A stretch of 64,000 bases of DNA from Coniochaeta sp. PMI_546 (lineage: Eukaryota > Ascomycota > Sordariomycetes > Coniochaetales > Coniochaetaceae): contig MU271147.1 of the NCBI GenBank assembly GCA_021432605.1, positions 1,860,001 through 1,924,000 of the forward strand. The letters run 5' to 3'. Position 1 is the first letter of the stretch, and each line of letters starts with the position of its first letter. The notes under the pieces were generated by a model. The model ran no database searches. It was not told where the DNA came from and was given only the letters and a program-made list of their open reading frames with translations. The translations under genes and the position numbers were made by a program. Below are positions 1-13,300 of this stretch, in pieces.

Positions 1-3000
1 CTGTCTCGAAGGTGCTGGACGACAAGCAAGGAAGCCTGCCAGGATAAAATGCCGAATGCTTGTACGACTTAGGCGCCTAAAGAGCCAAGGAATTGCGCTA
101 CTTGGGTGTACAGCAACGAATTGCCGCCGCTTCTCCGCGAGGTCGGGCAAAGTATGCAGACGGAGACCTTTTGTCACCACGCACGAGCTGAGACAGTCAC
201 CAGAACCGACACGCTTTCTGTGAATTGCTAGCGGCCAAAGACGCCAATGCACAAGTCGCAGATGCAAGGTTGCTGCGAGCGCTGCATTGGTGTCCGCGCT
301 GAAGCTTGGCTAAGGTAGCTAGCGAGCGGGAGTAACTCACCAGCCCTTTGTTGAATCCTCTGGCACCTTCCAGCTGCTGCCACAGGTAACAAAATGCTGT
401 GGTATCCGGGACGTACTGCCAAGGGTGCCAGAAGGGGGTGCCGTTAGGGAACATTGTCACTTTCTCTTCAAGACAGGGGTTGAAGGTGGGGCTGCCACAT
501 ATCACTACCTTATCCTGCTCCTGCATAGTACACTAAGGAATGGCTCTCACGCATGAGGAAACATTTTGTATACCTATCGAAAACATTGTCAGCAAATGTG
601 ACTCCACTTGAGCCTCAAAGGTCACCGAGTTTGCGCTCTGCATCGCTGAAGCAAAGCGTCGAGGACGCTGTGAATACTCCACTTCTCCACTCGGCCATAG
701 GTCTCGTCCCCTCCTCCCGCCCCTTTCCTGCCTGGAGTAATCTGCTAGTGGAAGCCGGTGAGCTCGAGTAGCAGGGATTTGCCCGCGTCAGTATGATGAG
801 GGCAGGCCTAGGTGCTCCAAAATTAGATCTGATTACCGCCACTCGACCACGCTCTCCGTGAACGTCACCGGATGGTGAGCCGGCGGCCAAGCCGGGGGTA
901 AACAGGGCGTCAGCCGGAGGGGGCCAGCGAACCTACTGGCAATCCATGGCACAGGTTAGCAAGTTCGAGACACACACACGGCGCGGAAAACAGATCCGCA
1001 TCCGATGAGCCCTTCTGCTGATCCTTGCACGGCTGTGCGACTCAAGAAAGGATTTTGGAATTGGCGCAAAAGATGCTAGCGAAGCACAATGTGGCCGCGG
1101 AGCTTATGTTACACAGGGTAAGTCAAATGCAGCAGTTTTAGCGTGGCGCCTATGCATGCTGCGAGGACCTGCGTTGTCGACAGAATGCTCTACCCGATGC
1201 CCTACCTCTAGGTGGGAGGTACGAGTAGGTGTGGACTCGACTGTTTATCATCAACTCCATGATCAACAAGGTGTGGAATCCAAACGAGAAGGGCGACAGG
1301 TTTGACGGAGATAGTCGAGATTAGAGTTGTGATGTCTTGATACATCGCAGCCGCGATAAGCTTGTATTGTGTAGATGGAGTCGACGGCACAGCAGCCGTC
1401 GCTGGACCAGAATCACCCAGTAGAGGCGGGCACGCTCTGTGAAGAACCAAGGAGCCGAAATTTGGCAGCATGTGACAACATGTTGATTCGTGTGTTGTGT
1501 CCTCGACTCGCAAGTAGCCTAGAACGGCGTATGCCAGGAAGATCTGGCAATCAGATCCTTCCCTGAGAAATGGCCGGCGTCCATGACTTGCGGATTGAAA
1601 CGATCACGGGAGTCCACTATGAAGCGGTGACGTCTCGATGGTTGCTGCCCGACAATGTGAGTCGGTAAATATAACAGGGGTTGGATGTAGAGGGTGGCGT
1701 TTTCCCCCCTGTGGGCGTAGGTTCTACATGTTACTTCTGGTTTCGCACAAGTTGCTTCCATACAAGTACTGCTACATTCTCCAGGCAGTTTTGTCGCAAA
1801 AAGAGGGGGTGTGTGGTGTGTCCCAAACGACGTGAACAACCCAAAAGCCCAGCGCGAGGACGATGGTCGTCTCTTGCAGTCGTGATTCAATGGCTTGGAA
1901 CAGGGCTTCTCTGCAGGCGTTCTGAATTGCTCCACGATATATTTGTGCGTGACCGTTGGAGATTGAGCGCCTCGTGAACCCCGATGCAAATCCGCAGGCA
2001 ACACAGCAAGAGAGTATTTACCCGCACACAGTACAGGACGTGATCTCGCAGTGATCCCTGAGCAACGCCGCCGTTTCAGGCTTGTGGAAGTCGAAATGAT
2101 GGTTGCTTACTTCGCTCCATATCCCTTCTCATGTGGTACAGCCTCCCCGAAGAGGGCAATGTAGGATATGATAACTTGTGACAGCTAGCGCGCACCTGCC
2201 CCGGAGCCCACATGCCGTTTGTGAACACAGGGTCAGGAAGCAGGAGTAATGGACCTCAGGGGTTGTGCACCACTGTAAGCAACGTCACGTCTTCGATCCA
2301 GGTCCAGGCTTTGTCCATGTGGCCTGATGCTCCGTCGATCTGTCCAAGAATAGACAATTCTGCCTTCTTCAACGAGTCTCTATTCCGTTTTGATGTAATC
2401 GTTGGCAACGAAACGGTCGTGTCCGCAAAACAACAGGGCGACAACCACCTTCACTTCGTCGAGGATTTCGTTGAGTTGCCTGTGGCTTGTTTCTTCCTTT
2501 TCTCGTCCCTAGACAGGTTCCCCGCATCCTCTCCTCATTTTGGCTCAGGCGATGCACATCCACGCGTCGGAAAAGGCAGACGAAAACGTGAAGTCGAGTA
2601 GTATTAACGATGCCCAAAATTCGACGAGAAAAGACCCAATATGGGAAGCTTGGTGTCCCGGTTAGGAGGCTGATGGACGCCTTGCCCGAGGTTCGCGGCC
2701 TACGTGGGCACGACACGCCATCGGGTTGTTATTTGCTCCCTTGGTGATATCCTGCCTAACGAGCCCAGCCCAACCGGCGCCGGCGCCGGTTCAGTCCCAT
2801 GTCAAGCGAGCTGTAAGTATAATCTTCCCCTTCGTTTGTTCCTAGTTGTACCTCCGGAGATCGACCTCGGATCTAGGAAAGGAAAGATTTGAGCAACCCA
2901 ATCGAGAGCAGCAGCTGTGTGAAGCAAGATAAACGGGATGAAACCTGCAAGGGTCCCAACTCTGTCAAGACCAAAAACCAAGCCGCAAACGTGTCTGCCA

Positions 3001-3375
3001 GTTTCCAGTGGTTGATCTCCCGGTGCACACACGCCGACGTATTGTTTTTCACCGCTTCTTCATCAGTACAAGCTCTTTCCGGACTTCTGGAGGCTCTATC
3101 TCGCCGTGAAGACGGTTGACTCGTCCAAGACCCTTGCTCGTGGGGCGTTGTTCGTGTCTCCGTCACCAACGGATTGATGGATAGGGCTGTTCTCTGGTTC
3201 ACCGGTAGAGTTGCGGGTGGGGCATTCAGCTGTGTCGCCGAGTTGACGGTCGAGTCCTCCTTCCGATGATCACTTTAATAGTCGCCCTCCGTCCATGTGC
3301 TCCCGTCACTTCTCCATCTAACAGACACATCTTCAGTTCTCATATGCTGACGTCTTGAACCGTCTATCAGCAACA
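1..3375. other. Gene-poor stretch, no supported gene
   Basis: I see no ORF with a recognisable domain, signal peptide plus cysteine pattern, or convincing exon chain here. The longest open frame is about 161 codons on the minus strand (1519-2004); it has no recognisable motif and overlaps open plus-strand frames, so it is unsupported. The last 60 bases before 3376 look like the leader of the next gene. Confidence 0.5.
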
Positions 3376-4153
3376 ATGCCCAACCCCGACACCGTCCGTA
3401 ACCAAAGCACGCCTGCGACCCAAAGTGGTACGGGAGGACGAGAGGTGAACAGGCGTCGTCGAAGAGACACCGATCGCACTCGAATAACCTCCTCGTCAAC
3501 GCGTCGGCAACAGGGTAGCCGCAGGTTACCGATCGCGTCCGCATTGTTGGATGGCACCGATGGACACACGGCGGAAAGAGACAATAGCCAAGCCTGTCTT
3601 GATGTAGTCTGGGTCGGGGAAGATGGCTGCTGGTATTATTCCACTCCCGATGGCCGTTACCACATGTTACACAACGATGGCAATCCTGCGGGGCATATCG
3701 AAGGATATCATGAGACGACGGTCGACAATGATGAGGTATCGTACCGCCGAGAAACCGACGGTGACCGTGCTACTCGGTCCTGGGATGAGCTGTCCAGTAC
3801 TCCCAACCAAGGATCAGCGTACGTATCGAGTCCTTTTAAGAAGGAACTAAGATGGTGATCTAACCCAAGGGTCTGATAGGTACTTCGATACCAGTCAAAG
3901 CGAACCTGAGGTTGATACTGACCATCGTCACGAGGAGTGGCACCAGACCGTACAGGATCAGTTCCTACGTGGTCCTGGTCCGTGGTCAACTCTTGACGTG
4001 CCCAGTCATGTCAATGCTGCTGCTCCGCAAGGCACCATGGACGAAGATCGCCAAGATCAAGTCACACACTTGTCTAGCAACTTCTACCCCGGGTTTATCG
4101 ACATCGAAGGGGATGACGCCGCTGACCAAGCCACATCTGCTCCCCATGCTTGA
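3376..4153 (+). CDS. Hypothetical protein, two exons, 238 aa
   Basis: I do not recognise this protein. It is supported by an open frame from ATG 3376 (context CAACAATG, preferred over an in-frame ATG at 3355), a 61-bp intron 3819-3879 with donor GTACGT and acceptor TAG, and a second exon 3880-4153 that stays in phase to TGA. The product has a basic arginine-rich N-terminal third (RRRRR around residue 26), a compact central segment rich in Trp/Tyr/Gly/His (VVWVGEDGCWYY... near residue 80), and an acidic polar C-terminal third ending in EGDDAADQ. There is no signal peptide or membrane span, so a cytosolic or nuclear protein is likely. It is isolated in a gene-poor region, which fits a lineage-restricted gene. 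The spliced structure is inferred without transcript data. Confidence 0.6.
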
Positions 4154-7097
4154 AAGTCCTGATGCATAGCGGCGGCTCTGACATGACAGCCGTTCAAGGA
4201 CGCAAGACAGTTTCGCCAAAGCTTCGGTCGGACTGAGCGCACGTCTCGTCGTGTCAGGTTCCACGCTGAGTAAGATACGGGCACTTTTGGATGCGGGACA
4301 GTGTTTCCAAGCTGTTTTCAAGGAGGAAGGCCATGTCGAAGAAGAACCATGTTGTAGGAAGACCATGTAAAGAAAGATCATGTCGAAGGGGATGTTCCGC
4401 AGAAGATGAGGATTCGCAGGCAAGAAAGCTTTTGTTGTGTTACACCATGTAGATAGGGGGTGCCGCATCGGCCCGGTTCATCATGTTTCGCCACATATAT
4501 GCCAGAGCTTTTCATGAACAACGAATATGAGCTGGAGCCTGGTCTGCGTTCGCATTCCATGAATGGATATCCCGTCCCGAGAGTGGTAACGGTGGCGATA
4601 CCAGAAGGGGGTTAGGGCGGGGGATCTCATTCAGGGGCCTCCGTTCCAAGTCCTGTCAATGTGATTTTGTGAGAACCAGGCCAAGATGTGACTTCATCAG
4701 CAATATGTTTGTTCGGTCTGTTTCACTCCATCTTGTTGAACTTTGGTCCTCCCTCGCAGGCCGTAAAAATACCCAGAATTGTGCTTCTGTATGTTAACCC
4801 CACCAATGGAGTGACTCCATGCAAGCCTCGAGGCACCCCTGGGCCTATTGCATGGCATTTGTGTCTGCGGCTCAGAAACCCTAACCACCATCCACAAAAG
4901 GAGCATGTGATCCGTTGCCACCCGTGCCCATATAATGGAGCACGAGCTTTCGAGACTTCATTCTGCGGCAAAGCCCAAATGGCTCTTTGATATCACTGAT
5001 CGGAGCCAATCTTTGTGAAAGAACTTATGCGTCCCCACTCGTGACTATCCAACGATAGTGCAAGAGGTTGAGGCTCATTCGTGCAAGCCGGAACGGCTCC
5101 CCATGGTCTCATGGCCATACTGATCCTATGTGTACTGGAGCATGGAATATTATAGACGGGCAGCAGTGAGCAAGCGGATTTGTGTAAGTCGAGTAACGGC
5201 CCGTCTGCTGGCTTTTTATCTGCCCTTGGTAGGATTCTGCGGTCTTGGTAGGATTTGCGGTAGAGGGTCGACCATAACCAGTGTCATGCCGTTGCACTGC
5301 GAACTAAACTCAGATGCTGGTGTAGATGTAGGTGCTAGTAAGGTCTTGACGAAAGCCTCGATTGCGTGGTTGAGTGCAAGAAAGGTGACTGGTCGTTTCT
5401 TGGTTTGTGAACTCCTGCTCCCTGAGAGTCTTGCTTCCTTTGCCGAGCACATGACTGGCCAGCATGACACGGCTGTTCTCCTCCATGCCGGATGAGTCGG
5501 TATTCTCGGAGACGGAGTTGTTGGTCAAGTCTATCGAAGTCGAACTCCACGCCAGATCAGCCGGCATTAGAGCCTATGTTATTCTCATCGTGCCGCGTGT
5601 GTATATCCGGTTTGCTCTATCATGCCTCGGCTCTTTTCAATTGGACCTCAAGACGTTGCCATTCAGCAATAGTCGTAAAGGGCGATGTCGTCATAACGAT
5701 GCTAGAGCACCGAGGAAATGGGCGTGATCGCATGCTTGTAGATCCGAATTCCGGTGTTTCGGCAAACGTTGATGAAACGGCCTTGTTGCTCTCTTAGCAC
5801 GGGCAGCATTTGTCGGTACAGATGATGTCGATATGAAAAGAGACGTTGTGATGCTGACACTTGAAGGAACATTACATCCATGACATCTTCCAGGCAGCCA
5901 TATTGCCTGGACGCTGCTTGTTCAAGTGGGAGGGTGTCCAAGTAAGATCGTGTGAGGATTTCGTGCGAGATAGCTGGAACATCGTGGGGACTGACGAGCA
6001 GCAGCCGATCGCTAAGCAGATGAGACGCATATCGAAGAAAGCCAGCGCCATGTCGGCACTGGTATTCTTCGCAAGCGAACTGTGCGAGTTCAAGTGGTCC
6101 ACAAGTCACGATCTCTTATTGTCAAAAGAACGATCATCTTCCAGGCTGTGCAAACCTGGCCTAACCGGATTGGAAATGATGAATTGTCATGTTGAATTGT
6201 TGGAGCGTTTCGAACTGTAATATCGTGCGCCGCGGTGCTCTAACATAGCCAGAGGACTCTGTACGCGTCTCGACTCTCGAGCTAACCCAGGGGTGCAGAG
6301 CCCGGAGTGGTAGTATCAGAATGTGGCTATGTAGTCGTGACCAAGTGTTAGGCTTTTGTCGGACAGTCTTCTCGATCATCCCTGAAACCCAGCGTTGTTA
6401 GCGGCTTGCCAGGGTTGTGGTCAAGCGGCGTTTCCACCAAAATTCGCGTCGCGCTCAAGTAGCCGTAGGTCCGAGCATCGACGCCGTTGATGCTATTCTG
6501 GTGTCTTGGACGCGGAAGAAACGTCGTGTAGTGTCGTAGACCAGATGACGAAGATTGTGACGACCTCAGGCAGTAAGCTGGAGGCAGACGTCTGGGGGCC
6601 ACAGGTTGTTGTAATGCCTGAAAGGGGGTGGCAATCATTTTACTTGACATGCCAGGATCCTGCAAGAAGGATCAGGATGCTCTCTCTTGCCCTCGAGCCT
6701 GTTGATCGATATCGCACATATCCCTGAGGTGACAGATGGGATCTGACAAGAGACTGAAAGGCAGCTCGCTATTAAGCTGGTTGTAGATGGGCAGACGGCG
6801 GTGGAGGAGCCGAGACCGCAGTGAGAAAATGGATCTCCGGTCCTTACAATGAGTGGGGCTTCTAGTACAAGCAGGGTCATCTATTATTGACGACCCTTTT
6901 GATGATGAGGACTTAGGGGCAGTGCGAAGCCCATCATGTGCAACGGCAGTCACCAACGGAAAGGAGCGGCAGTCAAGACGACGTTTGCTTCTTCTTGTGC
7001 GACCAGCAGGGGTAACATCCATCTTCACGTCCAGCGACAGCTAGCAATCAAGGAGCACAGCATAGCACAGATTCGGAACAACAAGAAAGTTGGCCAC
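4154..7097. other. Gene-poor stretch with unconvincing ORFs
   Basis: No supported gene. A 135-codon minus-strand frame at 5702-6109 and another at 5310-5567 have protein-like composition and could be pieces of one decayed minus-strand gene, with a stop and a frame change near 5,700. I recognise no family. Minus-strand frames at 6348-6665 and 6672-7028 are equally anonymous. Confidence 0.4.
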
Positions 7098-7376
7098 ATG
7101 TTGTTCCCAAAATTAACAATCCTTCGTCCCTGTACTTTGCTCCTCGCGATTCATGGTGCAGTGTTGCTGCCCAAAGCTGCAGGTGCAGTCGAGCCCGAAT
7201 TGGCAGTCATTGGCCACTTCGTCAACGACGATCATGTTCGATCCGATCATGACAAAATCCTCGCGAAAATAGACTACAAGATGGCCAGTGATGCATATAA
7301 GCAAGTTGAGCGTTCAATTCAGCGGAGGGATCCTTGGGGCAGCAATCCGGACTGGCGTCAGACTGTCTGCCATTGA
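7098..7376 (+). CDS. Candidate small secreted protein, 92 aa
   Basis: From ATG 7098 the frame encodes a short basic start followed by a hydrophobic run (CTLLLAIHGAVLL) and a small-residue stretch ending in AAGA, as in a signal peptide cleaved near residue 30. The mature part of about 60 residues is charged and has one cysteine near the C-terminus. The frame is open upstream to 6936, but that part does not look like protein and lacks a good start. There is no intron or homology evidence. It may be an orphan secreted protein or a chance ORF. Confidence 0.3.
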   Translation: MLFPKLTILRPCTLLLAIHGAVLLPKAAGAVEPELAVIGHFVNDDHVRSDHDKILAKIDYKMASDAYKQVERSIQRRDPWGSNPDWRQTVCH

Positions 7377-10300
7377 ACGCCCCACTGACGAAGATCGACC
7401 TATGTCCGCCTTGATCGGACGATCATCAGCGACCTGTCGCGGGCCATGCAATCAGCTTTAACCATCAAGCCTGACTTTCTCCTCCTTCGGATAACGAATT
7501 CCTTTCTGTCAGATATGTGCTGTGCGGAGCTGGTAGAGGACTGGTTGTGGCTTCAGATCCCTGAACAGCAGCATCCTTGCAAGTGAGCGGGTTGCGGGTT
7601 GCGGGTTGCGGGTTGCTCCACGGAGTCATCGAATTCACACCCACTGTGTAGACTTCGAAAACCATTCGTATTCACCAGTCAGGAGAAATACTGTGTAAGG
7701 AGATGGGTGACACATTGGCTGCAAGTAGCCTGTTATCGTGAGGAAAAACACAGCATGAGATGGTCATTTGGCCAACCAATGGCACCCGCAATCGCTTGAC
7801 CATGCCACCATCCAAGGTAACTTAACGCCTAGAGCGGCAGCCCACCGGTCAATGCCAGAGTGTCGTCAGCATCGGTGAAGAGCTCCGCCAGTCTCCCGAG
7901 GTACGCTGAAACACTCATGGCGTGATGCTGAGGAACAGCTCATAGCACGCAACGTTTCCAGTTAAACCAACACCGCAAACTGTTCTTCTCAACACTCTTC
8001 CTTGTGCTGACATGTGGCTACTGTCGTCAGACAGATGGCGAGCCCGACATGCCACCAAGAAATTGATTAGACGAAATCAATGTGTTTGTCGACAAAGCGC
8101 AAGCGCACTTAGTCTGAAACATGCAACTTCAACTTTGGCCCTGCAAAAGCTTACTCATGTCGAGTATCATTCTATATGCCACATGTGGCATCAGAACGAG
8201 GGCGTATTTGTCCTCCCAAGGAAATATAACGACACCCTTAGCGTCCCGAAGCCTAAGACGACTCCCGGGTCCCGGATATAAATAGTGAAACGACGCTCCC
8301 GCACTCGGGCCGTTCCGCAAGCTTGAATAGTCTCCAGCTGAGTTTTGAAATATCTGAAGTAAAAGCACACAAATCGAATAAACCGAATGTAGGTGATGAC
8401 GTTGCTGGAGCCTATAAGCACACGCGGCACGGATATTGTATCCATTTCCATGACAAGCTCACAGACTTCAGAACAAGGTAACATAGGTATTCCACATGGG
8501 AAGAAAGAGGTATAAGGCAAAATGAAGCAAAAAAAGACAATGAAGATTAACAGAGGGAATTAGAGGATGTTGTCAAGTTGGCCATTAACCTGTTGACGTA
8601 ACCTTGGCCAGGTGATCTTCCTCTCAGCAAACGCAGCAAGTTGTACATTGTAACACACTTTACATTTCGTCTGGCGCAATACTCTTGACTAAAATGAGAT
8701 TTTGGAGCATGAGCTGAAACTTTGTGCGGTGACCCTAGGGTTGTGTAACCTTGTTGTTAGCTGATATCGGCTTGATGTGAGGCAACAACGAACAAGATGA
8801 GACTTACCGAATTGACGCTGCCATAGTACTTGGTAAGTAGACAGACGCATGGTAATGTTTATCCACTACACTGCAGCCGCTAGTTGAGGAATGATGGGCC
8901 TTATATGTATACCTGAGTCCTACCGGCCTAGAATGCGGCTCTGCGTGACAGGCCGTACGTAGTGGTTGGAATGCACGCGCGAATGGTTGGACCCTGGCAT
9001 GACCGATTCAATGCTGTGGCTGGGAGAACAATTGGAGGGTGGCATGAGACTTGGTGGAGTAGGCGGGGCAGTGGGTGCGGGAAACCATGCAACGGGCACT
9101 AAACCAGCGGCTAATGCAGTTAAATGATGTGCTTGAGTGCCTACCTAGTCTCAACATTACCTCTGCTGGCCGTGATGGACAAGACCTTGAAGTCTAGATC
9201 TGTACTATTACCTCACTTGATACAGCTTGGTCTCATGCGATCCAATCTAATGCCAAGGTGAACTTCAGAGAGCATGTTTCCTGTTGGGAGATTCTACCTA
9301 GAAGTGAGCGGCGCCTCTACTGTGAGTGAGATAGAGTCTCGACCCAAGAGTGTCATGCGCCATTAGGGTGAAAGGCTCACGGTAACGTCCCAGATCCCCG
9401 CTCTAGGTTTGGCAGGTGACAGGCGCCGATTGCAGATCGCAACCCGATGGATCACGGGGAGCAAGAGTTATATTCTTGACGTGACACGGCCCAAACTCGG
9501 GGACGACTCTACCTAAGTTTCAAGCTCTCTCTCTCTACCTCTTGTCCACTTTTTGCAATAAGGGTAACGAACGACTTGCCTTATGCAGCGAAGTCTCGAC
9601 AACTAGGATTTAGCCTATGACTAGCATGATCGGAAAACGACAGTCGTTAGATCCATATCATCCTGCGATGCACGAAAGACACCATGTACATTGCTTCCCT
9701 GATAACACACTGACTTATCTTCGCAGTCGCTTGTTGACAGGTACTCTGCAGCAGTACTTCAGCTGCAGCCCACTTGCCACGACGGGCCACATCTGCTTTT
9801 TTGGGCTTAGGCTTATTGAGTTGAGCCTCGTGGGTGGTGAGGTATGTACGATTACGGCCACTCTCCGGGTCCAAAACGGGTTGGCTGCAGCATACTATCA
9901 TCTGCAGGACGCTTTGTGCGGGAGAAATTTGGATGTCACGCAGTTTTTTTCTTACCCCAGCTCTTCTTCGCGTTGTAGGTCAGTGGTCTTCAGCTCCATT
10001 TCTGCTATTTTTATTATACTGGTCTGCTGGATTCGAAGACTAGATTGAGGATCAACCTCAATCCAGTGTCGAAGATAACCTCTCGTCAAGACTTTACAAG
10101 ATCCACGAGGCTTTTAGAGGATAGCAGTATTGTTGGGCCTCCAACTCAGAGGCGCAAAACGCGTGTGTGATATGTATTCGGTGAGGTGTGGTGTGGAAGG
10201 TAGGAGGTTGGCTTACAGAGAGGAAGTGTGGGCAAGGCTATGGGCAAGGCCCTACTCTCCAAAAAGTATCCCATCCGTTTCGCCTGTGAGTTATCTTCGG

Positions 10301-13300
10301 ACCCTGTTGGTGCCCGGCATATTGATAATGGCCACTAGCCGGATAAAAGGCGAGAACTCGACGCTGGGAGCCTTGGGACTACGGCAGCCGAGAAGCTTGA
10401 ATTATCTTTAGTATTCTTGACGGCAATGAAACTCATACGCCGTTAACTATTGAATAACTACAGCTCATTCACTTTGAATAGGCCACATGGCAGTAGGCAA
10501 ATTGTTTGAAATGTCGGGCCCCATGGGAGCTATTTTCTTACCAAGAGCCAGCGACTTAGCTCGGTTGCCTTTGTCTTCACCTATAGGAGCTGCACAAGGT
10601 GTATGCCTTGTTGTTGATTCCTTGTTATCGGATCGAGACTTCGATGATCCATGGGCGCATATATATGCCCTGGCCCATGGCTGGTTCTGCACGAGACACC
10701 TTCCACGTCGCAGTTTACTTCGTTTCTTGGGCGGAACCGTAGACAGACGTGTCTGGTTCAAACGCAACTGGTATGGGGCGGCAACTCTTATGGCGGATCA
10801 ACGTGCGACCAGCGGCTCCGGCCGAGCTCACTCAGCTGCTAACAAGAAATCTTCCGAGATACGTGATATCGCCTCGGATCCGAAAAGATTCAAACCGTTA
10901 CGTTCAAGGGCTGATTGCTCACACATCCGCCATGATATCAAGATTCACTACAATTACAAATTAAGATCCTGCTTCGAATTCTTCGCGTACCACCAACCTC
11001 GATGAAGGGCGGCACTCGAAAGACTCCCAACTGGATACTGCAATAGTGTTCAACAGAGAGCTGGCGGAGCCTGCTCGAATGTCGTTGGCTGGCACAGACA
11101 ACAACAGGAGGTTGCGGTTGGTGAATCTTGCCCTAGACAATTTCCATTGTCGTGCATAGTCCTGACTACTGCTGCCTTAAGCTGAGCTGCAGTGATCCCA
11201 GTTTGGGCGGCTTTCTTGCACAGCTCCAAAGCCTCTTTTTTGCCCTCGACTAGACTCACCGTTTATAGAACTTACCAGCGTCGATGCCCTCGGCTAACCA
11301 CTAAATGAGGGGCGGGGAGGTATGCTTGTAGCATTCGGGGAGATTGCTTGTATTATAGCGTCAGTGGTAGGTCATACGTTGTCGTCCATGCTGGCCCTCG
11401 TTCACCTGCTCGCCAAACTCAATCTCCTCTTGAATTCAAGACACCTGCCTTAAAGCTGACAGACATATTCGCAAGCGATGGGGCGCGTTTCAGTGGACCG
11501 CAGCCAGTGGGATACTCCTCCGGCTTCAAGAAGGCCGCGTGAGAAGTGTACGAAAACCACTGCGCCTTCTGGGACAGCCTAGAAAGGGGAGTATTAACGA
11601 GCTGTAGAAATCTTCTTACTAGCTGGCGTCTGATCTGGAGTGCATGGCGGCGATAATATCGTGATCGCTTGGGTTGCGGATTTCACTGCGCAACCAGCGA
11701 GCCAGCTTCCAGTACACAGTAACATGCACTTATACTCGCTCATTTCCAACATCACTGCCTTAATTATTCAGCAGAGAAGCTTCAACAAAATGATTCGTCC
11801 CTGGGCATTTGAGAAACTGATGGCTATTTCGATCACGAGATTGATTTCGAGGACATCTCCGATTCAAGCCATTACGATGGTGAATAAACCAAGGTCCTTC
11901 TCAGACGAAGAAGAAATATATGAACAAAAAAGTGGCATTCTTACGAAGGAACATCGCCTGCGATTTCGCGAACAGAACACTACAATCTGGAGACAGCCCA
12001 TTTCCTCCTTGTTCCTTACTTGATATATATCTAATATGATATCCCAATTAACAGTGCAAGGTTAACCTTGAGCATTTTGGCTACAGGTATCGTGGACCTA
12101 CTGGCGGTACTCGCCATATGATTTTGGATCAATGTCCAAAAGGTATCACGCTAGATCTGGGTACCGCGCGTCTCCGCTTGCGAGGACGCAGAAGTTCTGG
12201 CAACATTTTCCTCGAAACTCGTTGCGTTGGATGCCGCGTCTACTATCACTTGTCGTTGTTCTTGAGGTATGAGGGTATAGACCCCTTTCGAGAGCCCGAG
12301 GCGCGAACCTCTGTCTGCGCAGCTCAAAATTGCGGCCGGCTCTCCCTCTCTCCCTCTATGGATACGACTTCTGCTCTGATCACTTCTCATAATTGCTCTT
12401 GAGTAATTCTGTGGCAAGACTAAACCCCAACATGGAGCTGTAGAGGAAAATATCAAGTCCGCGACTCAAAGTGAGTGGAGGTTGCAGCCGCGGTATCATC
12501 TCGTGCGCAGCTGAATGGATGAGATTTAGGAGGCAGGCGGCCTGATACTGACCCGTATCATCGAATTTATCTTGGACGACGAATTCTCACCTGTATCAAG
12601 GCAAGTCTAGGAATTTGCTATGATAGAGCGAGTGTCAGGCAAATTCTGATCAATACCACCATTGCTCACCAAGATATAATCACGTACAAATACACTGTTA
12701 CATTGCCCGGTCTAAAGCAAAAGCGGTTTGTTCATCAGCCCGAAAAGACATTCGCCACCTGGATGTACTTTTTGATCTGCGATTTTAGAAACTTGGTTCC
12801 AGCCCGCGACAGCGAAGGCGATCGATAAAGACTTTCCTCACCGTCATTGGCTACATATATATGTTCAGTCCAAAGATCGTCTTTTCTTATCCGCCGATGA
12901 AGCTTGCTCGTCAGTATTTGATGTGAAGAGAGAGGTATCCTAAGCGACAGCGAAGTGATGTGGTTGCTCAGAACGGGCAGGAGAAGACGGGGGAGGGAGC
13001 GAGTATGGTTCTCGGTAATAATTCGTCCCAAGTTTCGATCATTCACGCATTTCGCTCTCGGAAACTGGACGATCTTCACTCTTGAACTCTAGGCTATAAA
13101 GCACTGCGCGTTCGGTCTTCACCACTTTTGACACTTCCCAGATCAAGTCCTGGCAAAGTATCTGAGCAAGCGCACTGGGGAGTGGTGTGGCTGGGTGGGA
13201 TTGTTGAGGGCAAGATTTGGCAACCGCAACACAACAGGAGAAGACATATCACATATCTGATGTCGGACCCCCAATCCACCTTCCACAAACGGTCCTGGGA

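Noticed and set aside
1519-2004. 161-codon minus-strand ORF
   Set aside because: No motif, and overlapping plus-strand open frames of similar quality.
10487-11005. 172-codon plus-strand ORF
   Set aside because: No motif, no signal peptide, overlapped by other open frames on both strands; not enough to call a gene.
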